A DNA stretch of 64,000 bases from NCBI RefSeq assembly GCF_000014045.1, contig NC_008209.1, positions 1,015,001 through 1,079,000 of the forward strand, written 5' to 3'. Position numbers and translations under genes: made by a program. This stretch comes from Roseobacter denitrificans OCh 114 (GTDB lineage Bacteria > Pseudomonadota > Alphaproteobacteria > Rhodobacterales > Rhodobacteraceae). This document shows positions 44,989 through 53,619 of the stretch, in pieces; position 1 is the first letter of the stretch; each line of letters starts with the position of its first letter. Under the pieces are notes generated by a model. The model was not told the DNA's origin. It saw only the letters and a program-made list of their open reading frames with translations, and did no database searches.

Positions 44989-46020
44989 TCAGGCAAAACT
45001 GATCTGAGCCTTCATCGACTGTGTTCTGTCGCTGGCCAGATCAAAGGCGGCAATGGCATCTGCCAGCGGCAGCGTTTGCGTGATCAGGGGCTTTACGTCA
45101 ATCAGCCCCTTTTGCATCAGCGTCACACCTGTAAAGAACTCCTCATGAAAGCGGAACGAGCCGCGCAGTTGCAACTCCTTGGCCGTCAATGCCTGCACCG
45201 GTAGGGTCATGTCTCCGCCCAACCCCAGTTGCACAATGATGCCACCCGGACGCAGGGCTGCGATCCCGCCAGCCAGTGCGGCGGCCACGCCCGTGCATTC
45301 AAACAGCACGTCAAAGGTGCCCTTGCCCGCTTGATAGGTCGCCAATCTGTCGGGATCGGTCGCGCCGTTGATCGTGACATCCGCCCCCTGTGCGGCGGCC
45401 ATTTGCAGCGTGAAATCGGTCAGGTCCGTCGCGACGATTTCCGTCGCACCCGCGCGGCGGGCAACCAGAATGCTCAGCAACCCGATGGGGCCGCAGCCTG
45501 TCACCAACACGCGCTTGCCGAGCAGCGGGCCAGCCTGACTGGCGGCATGCAGACAGACGGCCAGGGGTTCGGCCATGGCAGCTTCGCCAGCGGATAAACC
45601 GTCGGCCACGGCACATTGCGCAGCATCCGCGACCAGAACCTGCCGGAATGCCCCCTGAATATGTGGCAACGGCATGGCGGAGCCGTAAAACCGCATGTTC
45701 AGGCATTGGTTGCGCATCCCTTCAGCACAATAGCTGCAGGTGCCACAGGGGCGCGAGGGTGACACCGCCACCAACTGCCCGACCTCAAGCCCGCTGACCC
45801 CCGCCCCAAGTGCTGTGATATGCCCGGATACTTCATGACCCAGCACCATGGGTTCCTTGAGGCGTACCGTGCCAAAGCCACCATTGTGATAGTAGTGCAG
45901 ATCCGATCCGCAGATGCCCCCGGTCGCCAGCGCGATCCGAACCTGTCCGGCACCAAGGGCCTGTGGCTCATGCTCTTCGATGCGCAGATCATGCGCGGCG
46001 TGGATAACAAGCGATTTCAT
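44989..46020 (-). CDS. idnD: L-idonate 5-dehydrogenase IdnD
   Basis: This 343-residue zinc-dependent medium-chain dehydrogenase has catalytic-zinc residues in GGICGSDLHYYHNG and LGHEVSG, and structural-zinc cysteines in CGTCSYCAEGMRNQC. The NAD(P)-binding region VLVTGCGPIGLLS is intact. IdnD oxidises L-idonate to 5-keto-D-gluconate. The start at 46020 (AAAGAGA upstream) was chosen because the earlier open frame contains no enzyme sequence. It is divergent to idnO across 112 bases, so both are probably controlled together by one operator region. Confidence 0.87.
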   Translation of the reverse strand: MKSLVIHAAHDLRIEEHEPQALGAGQVRIALATGGICGSDLHYYHNGGFGTVRLKEPMVLGHEVSGHITALGAGVSGLEVGQLVAVSPSRPCGTCSYCAEGMRNQCLNMRFYGSAMPLPHIQGAFRQVLVADAAQCAVADGLSAGEAAMAEPLAVCLHAASQAGPLLGKRVLVTGCGPIGLLSILVARRAGATEIVATDLTDFTLQMAAAQGADVTINGATDPDRLATYQAGKGTFDVLFECTGVAAALAGGIAALRPGGIIVQLGLGGDMTLPVQALTAKELQLRGSFRFHEEFFTGVTLMQKGLIDVKPLITQTLPLADAIAAFDLASDRTQSMKAQISFA

Positions 46021-46132
46021 AGAGGTCTCTTTGGGCTGTTCAAGGGGCGGGTTGCCCGGCGTCCTTGACTCTGAGGGTTGGGGGTAAAATAAGCGGGACA
46101 GATCGCAATTGTCGAGCACAAAGAGGAATATC

Positions 46133-46891
46133 ATGAGCCTGAGCCTATTTGACCTGACGGGCCGCCGCGCCCTGATTACGGGATCGTCGCAAGGCATCGG
46201 CTTTGCACTCGCCAAGGGCCTGCAAGCGGCGGGCGCTGACATCGTGCTGAACGGGCGCGACACGGACAAACTCGCCGCTGCCGCCGCGCAGTTGGGCGAG
46301 GGGACGCATCAGCTGCCCTTTGATGCAACGGACCACGCGGGTGTGCGTGCGGCGGTGGACGGGTTCGAGGCCGAGCACGGGGCGATTGATATCCTTGTGA
46401 ATAATGCCGGAATGCAGCACCGCACCGCCCTTGAGGATTTCCCCGCGGATGCCTTTGAAAAGCTGATGCAGACAAACATCGCCAGTGTTTTCCATGTGGG
46501 CCAAGCCTGCGCGCGCCATATGATCCGCCGGAGCAAGGGCAAGATCATCAATATCGCCTCGGTGCAGACCGCGCTGGCACGGCCCGGGATCGCGCCTTAC
46601 ACGATGACCAAGGGCGCGGTTGCCAACCTGACCAAAGGCATGGCCACCGACTGGGCGCAATACGGGTTGCAGTGCAATGGGCTGGCGCCGGGGTATTTCG
46701 ACACGCCGCTGAATGCCGCCTTGGTCGCGGACCCCGAGTTCACGACGTGGCTTGAAAAACGCACCCCTGCGGGGCGCTGGGGCAAGGTCGAGGAACTGGT
46801 CGGCACCTGTATTTTTCTGGCATCGGATGCGTCATCTTTTGTCAATGGGACGACCGTATTCGTGGATGGCGGGATCACGGCATCGCTTTAG
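46133..46891 (+). CDS. idnO: Gluconate 5-dehydrogenase IdnO (SDR family)
   Basis: This 252-residue short-chain dehydrogenase has the cofactor motif GSSQGIG near residues 15-21, the NNAG motif in DILVNNAGMQ, and the catalytic Ser-Tyr-Lys (IASVQTAL, then YTMTKGA). It reduces 5-keto-D-gluconate to D-gluconate, the step after IdnD. AGAGG lies 6 bases upstream of the ATG at 46133; an ATG at 46109 is in frame but has no site. Together with idnD on the other strand it gives an L-idonate to gluconate path. No gluconate kinase or transporter is adjacent. Confidence 0.87.
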   Translation: MSLSLFDLTGRRALITGSSQGIGFALAKGLQAAGADIVLNGRDTDKLAAAAAQLGEGTHQLPFDATDHAGVRAAVDGFEAEHGAIDILVNNAGMQHRTALEDFPADAFEKLMQTNIASVFHVGQACARHMIRRSKGKIINIASVQTALARPGIAPYTMTKGAVANLTKGMATDWAQYGLQCNGLAPGYFDTPLNAALVADPEFTTWLEKRTPAGRWGKVEELVGTCIFLASDASSFVNGTTVFVDGGITASL

Positions 46892-46939
46892 ACGCAAAGC
46901 GCTTTTCAAAGCGGCCCATGACGTGATCAACTCGACCCC

Positions 46940-47599
46940 ATGATACCTGAGAGCACGAAGCGACCTGTGGGCAATTCGCTGTTTGTGGCTGCCCTGATCC
47001 TGTTTGCGCTGCCCTTCGCCTATTATGCGGTGGCGCGCGGCATGATGCTGAACGATCCCGGCGAACAGGCACTGTCGCGGCTGTTTCACGGTGGTGCCGC
47101 ACTGAGCAATACCGCGGTCTACGGCCATATGATCGCGGGTGGTTTGATCACCGCACTCGCGCCGCTGCAGTTGTCGCGGGTTTTGCGCCAGCGCGCGGCC
47201 CTGCTGCACCGCACTTTGGGGTATGTTCTTGTCAGTGCGGCCATGTTCACCAGCCTCGGCGGGCTGATCTATATCGTGCTGCAAGGCACCATTGGTGGCC
47301 CGGTCATGAGCATCGGCTTTGCGCTATATGGCATCCTGATGCTTTTGGCCTGCGTCCAGACAGTGCGCTATGCGCGGTTGCGGCACCCACTTCACCGGCT
47401 TTGGGCCGAACGACTGGTGATCCTCGCGCTGGCCTCATTGCTCTACCGCGTGCATTACGGCGTTTGGGAAATCCTGACCGGTGGGCTTGGGTCACGGGAT
47501 GACTTTTCCGGGCCGTTCGATGTCATTCAGGTCTTTGCGTTCTATCTGCCCTACCTTGCCCTGCACGGCTGGCTCTGGCGCAGGCGGGAATCCCGCTAG
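46940..47599 (+). CDS. DUF2306 family membrane protein
   Basis: This 219-residue inner-membrane protein has about six helices. The DUF2306 features are visible in YGHMIAGGLITALAPLQLSRVLRQRAALLHRTLGYV, with the conserved histidines in the second helix and the LHRTLG turn, then RLWAERLVILALASLLYRVHYGVWE. Such proteins may bind haem or quinone, but no activity is established. It ends tail-to-tail with the exonuclease gene. The shared CTAG at 47596-47599 supplies the stop codon TAG on both strands. Confidence 0.83.
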   Translation: MIPESTKRPVGNSLFVAALILFALPFAYYAVARGMMLNDPGEQALSRLFHGGAALSNTAVYGHMIAGGLITALAPLQLSRVLRQRAALLHRTLGYVLVSAAMFTSLGGLIYIVLQGTIGGPVMSIGFALYGILMLLACVQTVRYARLRHPLHRLWAERLVILALASLLYRVHYGVWEILTGGLGSRDDFSGPFDVIQVFAFYLPYLALHGWLWRRRESR

Positions 47600-48993
47600 G
47601 CTTCAACCTTCAGAATGCGGCTGTGTTTCTGAATTTCCGCGCGGACCTGTTCAAAGGTTGTAAAACCCCGCGCCTCCAGCACCGGGATCAGCGCAACCAG
47701 CGCCTTGGCCGTGGCCAGCGCATCGCCAAGCCCGGTGTGGCGCACGTCATCGGGAATATGCACGTTCAGACGGTCGCATAAAGCATCCAGCGTATGTTCT
47801 GCCGAGCCGCCAAAAACCACCGCGGACAGATGTACCGTATCCAGAATGGGGTTGTCGAACGCATAGTCCTGATCACGACACTGGCGTCTGAGGAATGCCA
47901 TATCAAAGGGGGCGTTATGGGCGACGATCACGGCGTGTTCGGCGAATTGATGGAACGCGCGGCAGGCGACATCAAAGCCCGGCGCATCGGCGACCATGGC
48001 ATCACTGATCTGATGCACCGCCGTGGACCCCGGCGGGATGGTCCGGCCGGGATTGACCAGCGTATCAAAGACCTCGCCTTCGATGATCTTGCCGTTGACG
48101 ACACGCACGGCGCCCAATTGCACAACCTCGTCCGTATGTGGATCAAGACCGGTCGTTTCGCTGTCAAAAACAACGAATGTCAGATCACGCAGTCTCGTTT
48201 GATCCAGCGATGTGGGTTCTTCGAAGTCGAGCAGGTCAAAGTCATAGACCAGAGGGCGCGCGGCATCGGGGCGCAGTGGCTCCAGCATCAAGGTGTAGCC
48301 CGCATCCGCGCCGAACACCCGGATGTGACCTTTGTAAACCGCGCCGGAGCGGCCTTTGAGGGCGATCTCATGGCGCAGGGCGTTTTGCTTTTTCAGCGCA
48401 GACAGGGCCTCAAGCACGGATTGTTTGTCAAGGTAGTCAAACACCGATCCTTTGAGGCGGGCAGGGCATTCCCGTTCCATCAGGTCGGCGGCCTGCCCGT
48501 CATAAAGGATGATCTGGTGATCCTGCCGCGCCACGATCACGGCGACGGGAATGTCAGACAGGATTTGCAACAGTTGCGAGCGCTGCGCATCCAGCCGCGC
48601 GGTGCGTTCCACCACCGCCTCGGAGGAGGCGCGCGTCTCATCCCTGAGCTTGCGGTGGATCGCGCAGACAGCCGGTGCCAGATCACCGAGGTATTTGGCG
48701 GTTTCCGCTTCGATTTCCGTGTCGATATCGACGTGGGTGCGCACGCGCAGACTGGCGGCCAATGCCTCGATCGGTTTGCTGACGTTTTCGTCGAACAAAA
48801 GCCAGATCAGGACCACCAGACCCAGAATGCCAAAGCCCGCGATCACACCGGACGTGATGAAGGCCGACAGCGCATCACCGTCCCCCAACTGGCGAAACCC
48901 CATGTAAAGCGCGCCAAGGCAGATCGCGATACTGCCAAAGGCCGTCAGGCAAAAGAACAGAAAGACCCGGAGCCGGAGGCTGAGGTTTTTCAT
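47596..48993 (-). CDS. Membrane-bound PAS protein with DEDDh exonuclease domain
   Basis: This 465-residue protein has two transmembrane helices (about 8-32 and 47-67), a HAMP-like linker (about 70-120), a coiled coil, a PAS-like sensory segment (about 140-240) and a C-terminal 3'-5' exonuclease domain. The exonuclease residues are D277 and E279 (VVFDSETTGL), D364 (AHNAPFDMAFL), H419 and D424 (RHTGLGDALATA), the complete DEDDh set of DNA polymerase III epsilon-type enzymes. It is the last gene of the acetate operon. Related proteins sit beside DUF294 proteins and acetate symporters in other bacteria, where a regulatory role is suspected. Here membrane sensing is fused to nuclease-like catalysis. 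Confidence 0.85.
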   Translation of the reverse strand: MKNLSLRLRVFLFFCLTAFGSIAICLGALYMGFRQLGDGDALSAFITSGVIAGFGILGLVVLIWLLFDENVSKPIEALAASLRVRTHVDIDTEIEAETAKYLGDLAPAVCAIHRKLRDETRASSEAVVERTARLDAQRSQLLQILSDIPVAVIVARQDHQIILYDGQAADLMERECPARLKGSVFDYLDKQSVLEALSALKKQNALRHEIALKGRSGAVYKGHIRVFGADAGYTLMLEPLRPDAARPLVYDFDLLDFEEPTSLDQTRLRDLTFVVFDSETTGLDPHTDEVVQLGAVRVVNGKIIEGEVFDTLVNPGRTIPPGSTAVHQISDAMVADAPGFDVACRAFHQFAEHAVIVAHNAPFDMAFLRRQCRDQDYAFDNPILDTVHLSAVVFGGSAEHTLDALCDRLNVHIPDDVRHTGLGDALATAKALVALIPVLEARGFTTFEQVRAEIQKHSRILKVEA

Positions 48994-48994
48994 C

Positions 48995-49519
48995 TCACAC
49001 CTCCTCGCAGGCGACCCTCAGGATTGGATCGCTGGCACTGACGGCGATCCAGTCAACGCCCAGTGCTTCACCGTTGTCGCCAAATTCCACGCCGTCAATG
49101 ATGTCAGCGCGCCGACTTTGCGTGCAGTCAAACAGCACAGGCACCTTGGCCGTGCGCGCCCATCGGCCATAGAACACCAGATCGACGATGCGCTGGCCGG
49201 GTTGTTCTGCGTGTGTGCGCATGGTCGCCTGATCCACGGCCACAAAGCGGCTGACATAGGGCACCGCATAGGTCCATGGCCGGTAGAAAACCTGTTCTTC
49301 CACGCTTTGCGCGACGACGAAACCTCCGGGCATATTGGCCTGCGTGCGGGCAAACCAGCCGTATTCGCTGGAGATCGTCGCCACCAGCATGGCCAGACCT
49401 GCGGACACCGGTACCAGCCAGCTTGGCAAACGCCCCTTGAGCAGGGTCCGGTTCACGGCCCAGACAAGCAGCGCCATGGCAACGCCTGCGATAATCGTGC
49501 CGATCAATTCGAAAAACAT
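48995..49519 (-). CDS. Conserved small membrane-anchored protein of the acetate operon
   Basis: This 174-residue protein has two hydrophobic N-terminal helices (about 3-22 and 36-52), then a periplasmic or cytoplasmic domain of about 120 residues with SSEYGWFARTQANMPGGFVVA, PWTYAVPYVSRFVAVD and a final LRVACEEV. Two cysteines are present (CTQSRR and the last residues). I do not recognise a named family. It stands two bases before the exonuclease gene, so it is co-translated with it, and may be an accessory of that sensor. Confidence 0.65.
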   Translation of the reverse strand: MFFELIGTIIAGVAMALLVWAVNRTLLKGRLPSWLVPVSAGLAMLVATISSEYGWFARTQANMPGGFVVAQSVEEQVFYRPWTYAVPYVSRFVAVDQATMRTHAEQPGQRIVDLVFYGRWARTAKVPVLFDCTQSRRADIIDGVEFGDNGEALGVDWIAVSASDPILRVACEEV

Positions 49520-49552
49520 GAGCCTTCTCCTCCCCGAGAATTGCCGTAGATA

Positions 49553-51379
49553 TCAGCCCAAGATGCCACGTCCTTGCATCAGAGCCGACTGCATTGTTTT
49601 GATCACGACAAAAGCATCCCGCAGGTGACTGCGTTCGAAATCCGACAGGCGGGCCGGGGGCAGGTAGTTGTCGGGTGCCTTGCCCTCCTTGATCAGCCGC
49701 GCCTGATGTTCAAGCCGCGTCTGTGCAACCAGATCATAGGCCTCCAGCAGGTCGCGCCCGCCCTTGGCGCTGATCGTCTTGTTGTTGAGCGCGGCAATCA
49801 ACCGGGCGCGCGTGTTGGCGACGGTGAGCTTGCCTTGCAGGGCATACATGCGCCCCAGATCAACCACGGGTACGACCCCGTTCAGCTTGGTGTCGATGGT
49901 CTTGCGGTGATCGCCGGAGCTGATGGTGGCAAGACCGCGCAGCAGCCCCAGAGGTGTCTGATGGGTCAGTGAATTGCTGGCCATATGCGCGGTGAAGATC
50001 GAGTTCTTGGCGGCTTTTTCCAGCGTGGCCTGTTGCATACCGTGAAAGAGCGATGCGTCGCCGCCGATGGGGCGCAGGTCGAACATCACGGAGGCCAGCA
50101 TCTGTGCTTCCTTGCTCGGGCTCTTGATCCAGCCGTTGAAATACTCTTTCCAGACCGACAGCGGCTGGCACCAGCGCGGGTTCGTGGCCATCATGTCGCC
50201 GGGGCAATAGACATAGCCGCAGGCGTTCAACCCATCGCTGACAAAGGTGGCCATCTCGTGAAAATAGGCGATGTCATCCCGCGATGCGCCATCCTCAAGG
50301 ATCAGGCAATTGTCCTGATCCGACACACCTGTCTGTTCCTGCCGCCCTTGTGATCCGCAGGCAAGCCACAGATACCGTAGCGGTGCGGGGCCGAGTTTTT
50401 CCTCTGCCATGTTCAGCAATCTGCGTGTCACCACATCCGCGATGTCCGTGATCATGCGCGTTACGACGTCATGCCGGTTTCCGGCCGCAACCAGTTGCAC
50501 GAGCAGTGCTGGAATGCGGCCCGTGATATCCGCGAGCGCCTCGACGCTTTGGGCGCGTGCCGCATCAGCAACGAGCCCCGCGGCAGTTGTCGCCTGATAG
50601 CGGGTGAGGTCGGTTTGCGTGACGATCCCGACCAGCTTGCCCGCGTCGACAATCGGCAAATGGCCGAGGTTGTATTCCATCATCATATGCAGCACGTCCG
50701 AACCGATGGCGGTTGGTGGCAGTGACACGGGTTCGTTCTGGATGATGTCGCTGAGCGGCGTTTGCGGGGGCAGACCTGCCGCAAGCGCTTTGCCCACAAG
50801 GTCACGCAGGGTCACGATCCCGGTCAGACGGTCCTCTTCGGTGATGCACAGGCAGGAAATGCGCCGTGATGTCATCAGAACCGCCGCATCCACCACCGAA
50901 GTCCCCGGCGTGCAGGTCACCGGATTACGGACCATCAGCGCATCGACCGAGACCTGCGCGAGGCTGGTCTGCTGCGTTGCGCTCTTGTCGGGGCGTGCGC
51001 TGCTGCGTGCAAAAAAGCGCTGAAAAGGGGATTGTTCGGTGCGCAGGGTGTTGAAAAGCGAAACGGGCACGCGGATCAAAAGCGTGTCCCTGACGGCGCG
51101 GGCCGATGTGACGGCATTGCCATCTGCCAGCAATCCCCGTTCGCCAAAAGAGTTTCCACGCTCCAGCATGGAGACCTGCGTGTCGGATTGATCCCGGACA
51201 TCGACCAGCCCGGATTGGATGATGTAGAGCCCCTCAAGCGGTTCGCCGTAAGCATAGATCATCTCGCCTTCAGCGACGCTGAGTTTCTCAACCTGTGCGG
51301 CCACATCGTTGAGCACACCGGCGGGCAACTCATCATAGGGGTGCTGGCGCGACAGAAAGGTCAGGGCATCTTCGTTCAT
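49553..51379 (-). CDS. cNMP-binding, CBS-pair and DUF294 nucleotidyltransferase-like signalling protein
   Basis: This is a 608-residue cytoplasmic protein. Domains in order: cyclic-nucleotide-binding (about 20-120, with FGERGLLADG), a CBS pair (about 145-265, VDALMVRNPVTC and ISCLCITEED for the first, LVGIVTQTDL for the second), and a DUF294 nucleotidyltransferase-like domain (about 300-450) with G342-S343 and the acidic pair D354 and D356 in CGSQGRQEQTGVSDQDN. A helical substrate-binding-like C-terminal domain follows. The ATG at 51379 has AAGGA 8 bases upstream. It probably reads cellular energy or cyclic nucleotide state and acts on the symporter or exonuclease protein nearby; this is inference from the conserved gene order. 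Confidence 0.87.
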   Translation of the reverse strand: MNEDALTFLSRQHPYDELPAGVLNDVAAQVEKLSVAEGEMIYAYGEPLEGLYIIQSGLVDVRDQSDTQVSMLERGNSFGERGLLADGNAVTSARAVRDTLLIRVPVSLFNTLRTEQSPFQRFFARSSARPDKSATQQTSLAQVSVDALMVRNPVTCTPGTSVVDAAVLMTSRRISCLCITEEDRLTGIVTLRDLVGKALAAGLPPQTPLSDIIQNEPVSLPPTAIGSDVLHMMMEYNLGHLPIVDAGKLVGIVTQTDLTRYQATTAAGLVADAARAQSVEALADITGRIPALLVQLVAAGNRHDVVTRMITDIADVVTRRLLNMAEEKLGPAPLRYLWLACGSQGRQEQTGVSDQDNCLILEDGASRDDIAYFHEMATFVSDGLNACGYVYCPGDMMATNPRWCQPLSVWKEYFNGWIKSPSKEAQMLASVMFDLRPIGGDASLFHGMQQATLEKAAKNSIFTAHMASNSLTHQTPLGLLRGLATISSGDHRKTIDTKLNGVVPVVDLGRMYALQGKLTVANTRARLIAALNNKTISAKGGRDLLEAYDLVAQTRLEHQARLIKEGKAPDNYLPPARLSDFERSHLRDAFVVIKTMQSALMQGRGILG

Positions 51380-51400
51380 CGAAACATCCTTGAAGAAAGG

Positions 51401-51429
51401 CACCTGCCCCACGTCATGCGGGGCAGGTG
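51401..51429 (-). terminator. Intercistronic hairpin after the symporter gene
   Basis: CACCTGCCCC and GGGGCAGGTG form a 10-bp perfect stem with a 9-base loop. It lies between the symporter stop and the DUF294 gene start. On the minus strand it is followed by CCTTTC, so partial termination or mRNA stabilisation of the upstream symporter genes is likely. Confidence 0.55.
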
Positions 51430-51472
51430 TGTTTTGTGGACTGGCCGGGGATTTCCCGGCCAACCGCAAGGC

Positions 51473-53275
51473 TTAGTGATCTACTGCACCGCCGGCACCG
51501 GCTGGCACACGAACACTTTCGACAAGGTCCTTGATCTCCTGCGGTGTTTCCTTGGTGATCGAAGAGACACCGAAGGCAACCGCAAAGTTGATCACCGCGC
51601 CAACCGCACCGATGGCGGTGGACTGGATGCCCAGCAAGCTGCCCTCTGCCGTATCCGCAAAGGAGTTGGTGTCAGGGATGAAGAACCAGCCTTTGTGCAG
51701 GAAGATATAGACCAGCGTGAAGACCAGACCGGCAAGCATACCGGCAACCGCGCCCACGTTGTTCACCCGCTTGGAGAAGATCCCCATCATCAGGGCCGGG
51801 AAGATCGACGCCGCCGCCAGACCAAAGGCCAGAGCCACCGTCTGCGCCGCAAAGCCCGGAGGATTGAGGCCGAGGATGACCGCGACCACGATCGCTGCCG
51901 CCATGGAGATCCGCGCCGCAAGCAGTTCGGATTTTTCCGACATGTTCGGCGTCAGCTGCCCCTTGAGCAGGTCATGACTGACCGCTGAGGAGATCGCCAG
52001 CAACAGACCGGCCGCCGTGGACAGCGCCGCGGCAAGACCGCCCGCAGCCACAAGACCGATCACCCAGCCCGGCAGGTTCGCAATCTCAGGGTTGGCCAGC
52101 ACGAGGATGTCGCGGTTGAAGTTGGTCAGCTCATTGCCTTCCCAGCCGTTTGCCGCCGCCTTTTCAGCCATCGCGTCGTTCTTGTCGTTGTAGTACTGGA
52201 TCTTGCCGTCGCCGTTCTTGTCTTCCCAATCGAGAAGACCGGTTTTCTGCCATGTCGCCATCCAGTTGTACTCGGGCGATGTCTCGATTGTCTCAACCGA
52301 TACTGCTTCGCCGTTCACACCGTTTGGCCACATCATCTCGGAGATGTTCAGGCGTGCCATCGCACCAACCGCAGGGGCCGTGAGATAGAGCAGCGCGATG
52401 AAGACCAGCGTCCAGCCCGCCGACCAACGTGCGTCAGATACGCGTGGGACTGTAAAGAAGCGCATGATCACATGCGGCAAACCGGCGGTCCCGATCATCA
52501 GTGACAGGGTAAAGAGAACCATGTTCAGGCTGTCTTTATGCGCCTCGGTGTAGCTGGCAAAACCAAGGTCGGTTACGATCTGGTCCAGTTTTGTCAGCAG
52601 GTAAACACCGCTGCTTGTGCCATCTGCGTTGAGCGTTTCTGAAAACAGACCGAGCGCCGGGATGGGTGTCCCCGTCAGTTGCAGAGAGATGAACACAGCC
52701 GGGATCGTGTAGGCGAGGATCAGCACGCAGTATTGCGCGACCTGCGTGTATGTAACACCCTTCATGCCGCCGAAAACGGCATAAGCGAACACGACGCAAG
52801 ACCCCAGAAGCAGACCCCAGAAGGCGTCGATCTCAAGGAAGCGGCCAAAGGCGATGCCCACACCCTGCATCTGTCCGATCACATAGGTGATCGAGGCCAC
52901 CAGCAGGCAGATCACGGCCACCAGACGCGCCGTGGGGGAGTAGAAACGATCACCGATGAATTCAGACACGGTGAACTTGCCGAACTTTCGCAGGTAAGGC
53001 GCCAAGAGCAGTGCCAGCAGCACATAGCCGCCTGTCCAGCCCATCAGGAAGGAGGAGTTGTCATACCCGGTGAAGGCAATCAGACCGGCCATGGAAATGA
53101 AGGACGCCGCAGACATCCAGTCCGCCGCCGTGGCCATACCGTTGGTGACAGGATGAACACCCCGGCCCGCGGCATAGAATTCGGAGGTCGAGCCTGCACG
53201 GGCCCAGACCGCAATGCCGATGTAAAGCGCGAAAGACGCGCCCACAAACAGCAGGTTCAGTGTAAACTGGTCCAT
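51473..53275 (-). CDS. Sodium/acetate symporter (ActP-like SSS family)
   Basis: This is a 600-residue inner-membrane solute:sodium symporter with about 13 helices. Typical features are NGMATAADWMSAASFISMAGLIAFTGYD near residues 44-72 (SSS core start), and FGGMKGVTYTQVAQY. A larger hydrophilic insertion (about residues 320-385) with DKNGDGKIQYYNDKND has a D-x-D/N-x-D calcium-like pattern. With the DUF4212 protein just upstream and acs nearby it is most likely an acetate or short-chain carboxylate importer. The ATG at 53275 is 3 bases past the DUF4212 stop. Confidence 0.88.
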   Translation of the reverse strand: MDQFTLNLLFVGASFALYIGIAVWARAGSTSEFYAAGRGVHPVTNGMATAADWMSAASFISMAGLIAFTGYDNSSFLMGWTGGYVLLALLLAPYLRKFGKFTVSEFIGDRFYSPTARLVAVICLLVASITYVIGQMQGVGIAFGRFLEIDAFWGLLLGSCVVFAYAVFGGMKGVTYTQVAQYCVLILAYTIPAVFISLQLTGTPIPALGLFSETLNADGTSSGVYLLTKLDQIVTDLGFASYTEAHKDSLNMVLFTLSLMIGTAGLPHVIMRFFTVPRVSDARWSAGWTLVFIALLYLTAPAVGAMARLNISEMMWPNGVNGEAVSVETIETSPEYNWMATWQKTGLLDWEDKNGDGKIQYYNDKNDAMAEKAAANGWEGNELTNFNRDILVLANPEIANLPGWVIGLVAAGGLAAALSTAAGLLLAISSAVSHDLLKGQLTPNMSEKSELLAARISMAAAIVVAVILGLNPPGFAAQTVALAFGLAAASIFPALMMGIFSKRVNNVGAVAGMLAGLVFTLVYIFLHKGWFFIPDTNSFADTAEGSLLGIQSTAIGAVGAVINFAVAFGVSSITKETPQEIKDLVESVRVPAGAGGAVDH

Positions 53276-53278
53276 TGC

Positions 53279-53563
53279 CTATTCCTCCACGCCGTATTGT
53301 TTGTCGATCTTGTTCATCCGCCAGGCGTAGAAAAAGATCAGTGCGAGAAAGACGAGAATGGAACCTTGCTGGGCAAACCAGAAGCCCAGATCCGTACCGC
53401 CAACGCCAATGCCCGAAATCACCGGGCGCAGCAAAATGCCAAAGCCAAAGGACACAAGGGCCCATATGATCAGACTGATCCGGATCATGCGGATATTGGC
53501 GGTCCAATACCCACCCGCGTCCTCCGCAGCCCGGCTGTCTGTGTTTGTTTGTTGTTCTGCCAT
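53279..53563 (-). CDS. DUF4212 small subunit of the acetate symporter
   Basis: This 94-residue inner-membrane protein has two helices (about 27-48 and 57-82) and the DUF4212 pattern YWTANIRMIRISLIIWALVSFGFGILL, then GFWFAQQGSILVFLALIFFYAWRMNKID. The ATG at 53563 follows a strong AGGAGG. DUF4212 proteins almost always sit directly upstream of an SSS-family symporter, as here (3-base gap), and are taken as its small partner subunit. An open frame upstream of 53563 is leader. Confidence 0.9.
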   Translation of the reverse strand: MAEQQTNTDSRAAEDAGGYWTANIRMIRISLIIWALVSFGFGILLRPVISGIGVGGTDLGFWFAQQGSILVFLALIFFYAWRMNKIDKQYGVEE

Positions 53564-53619
53564 TTTGGCGTTCCTCCTTTTAAGTTCTGTTGCGGGCCGG
53601 ATGTGGCCAGCAGGTGTTT

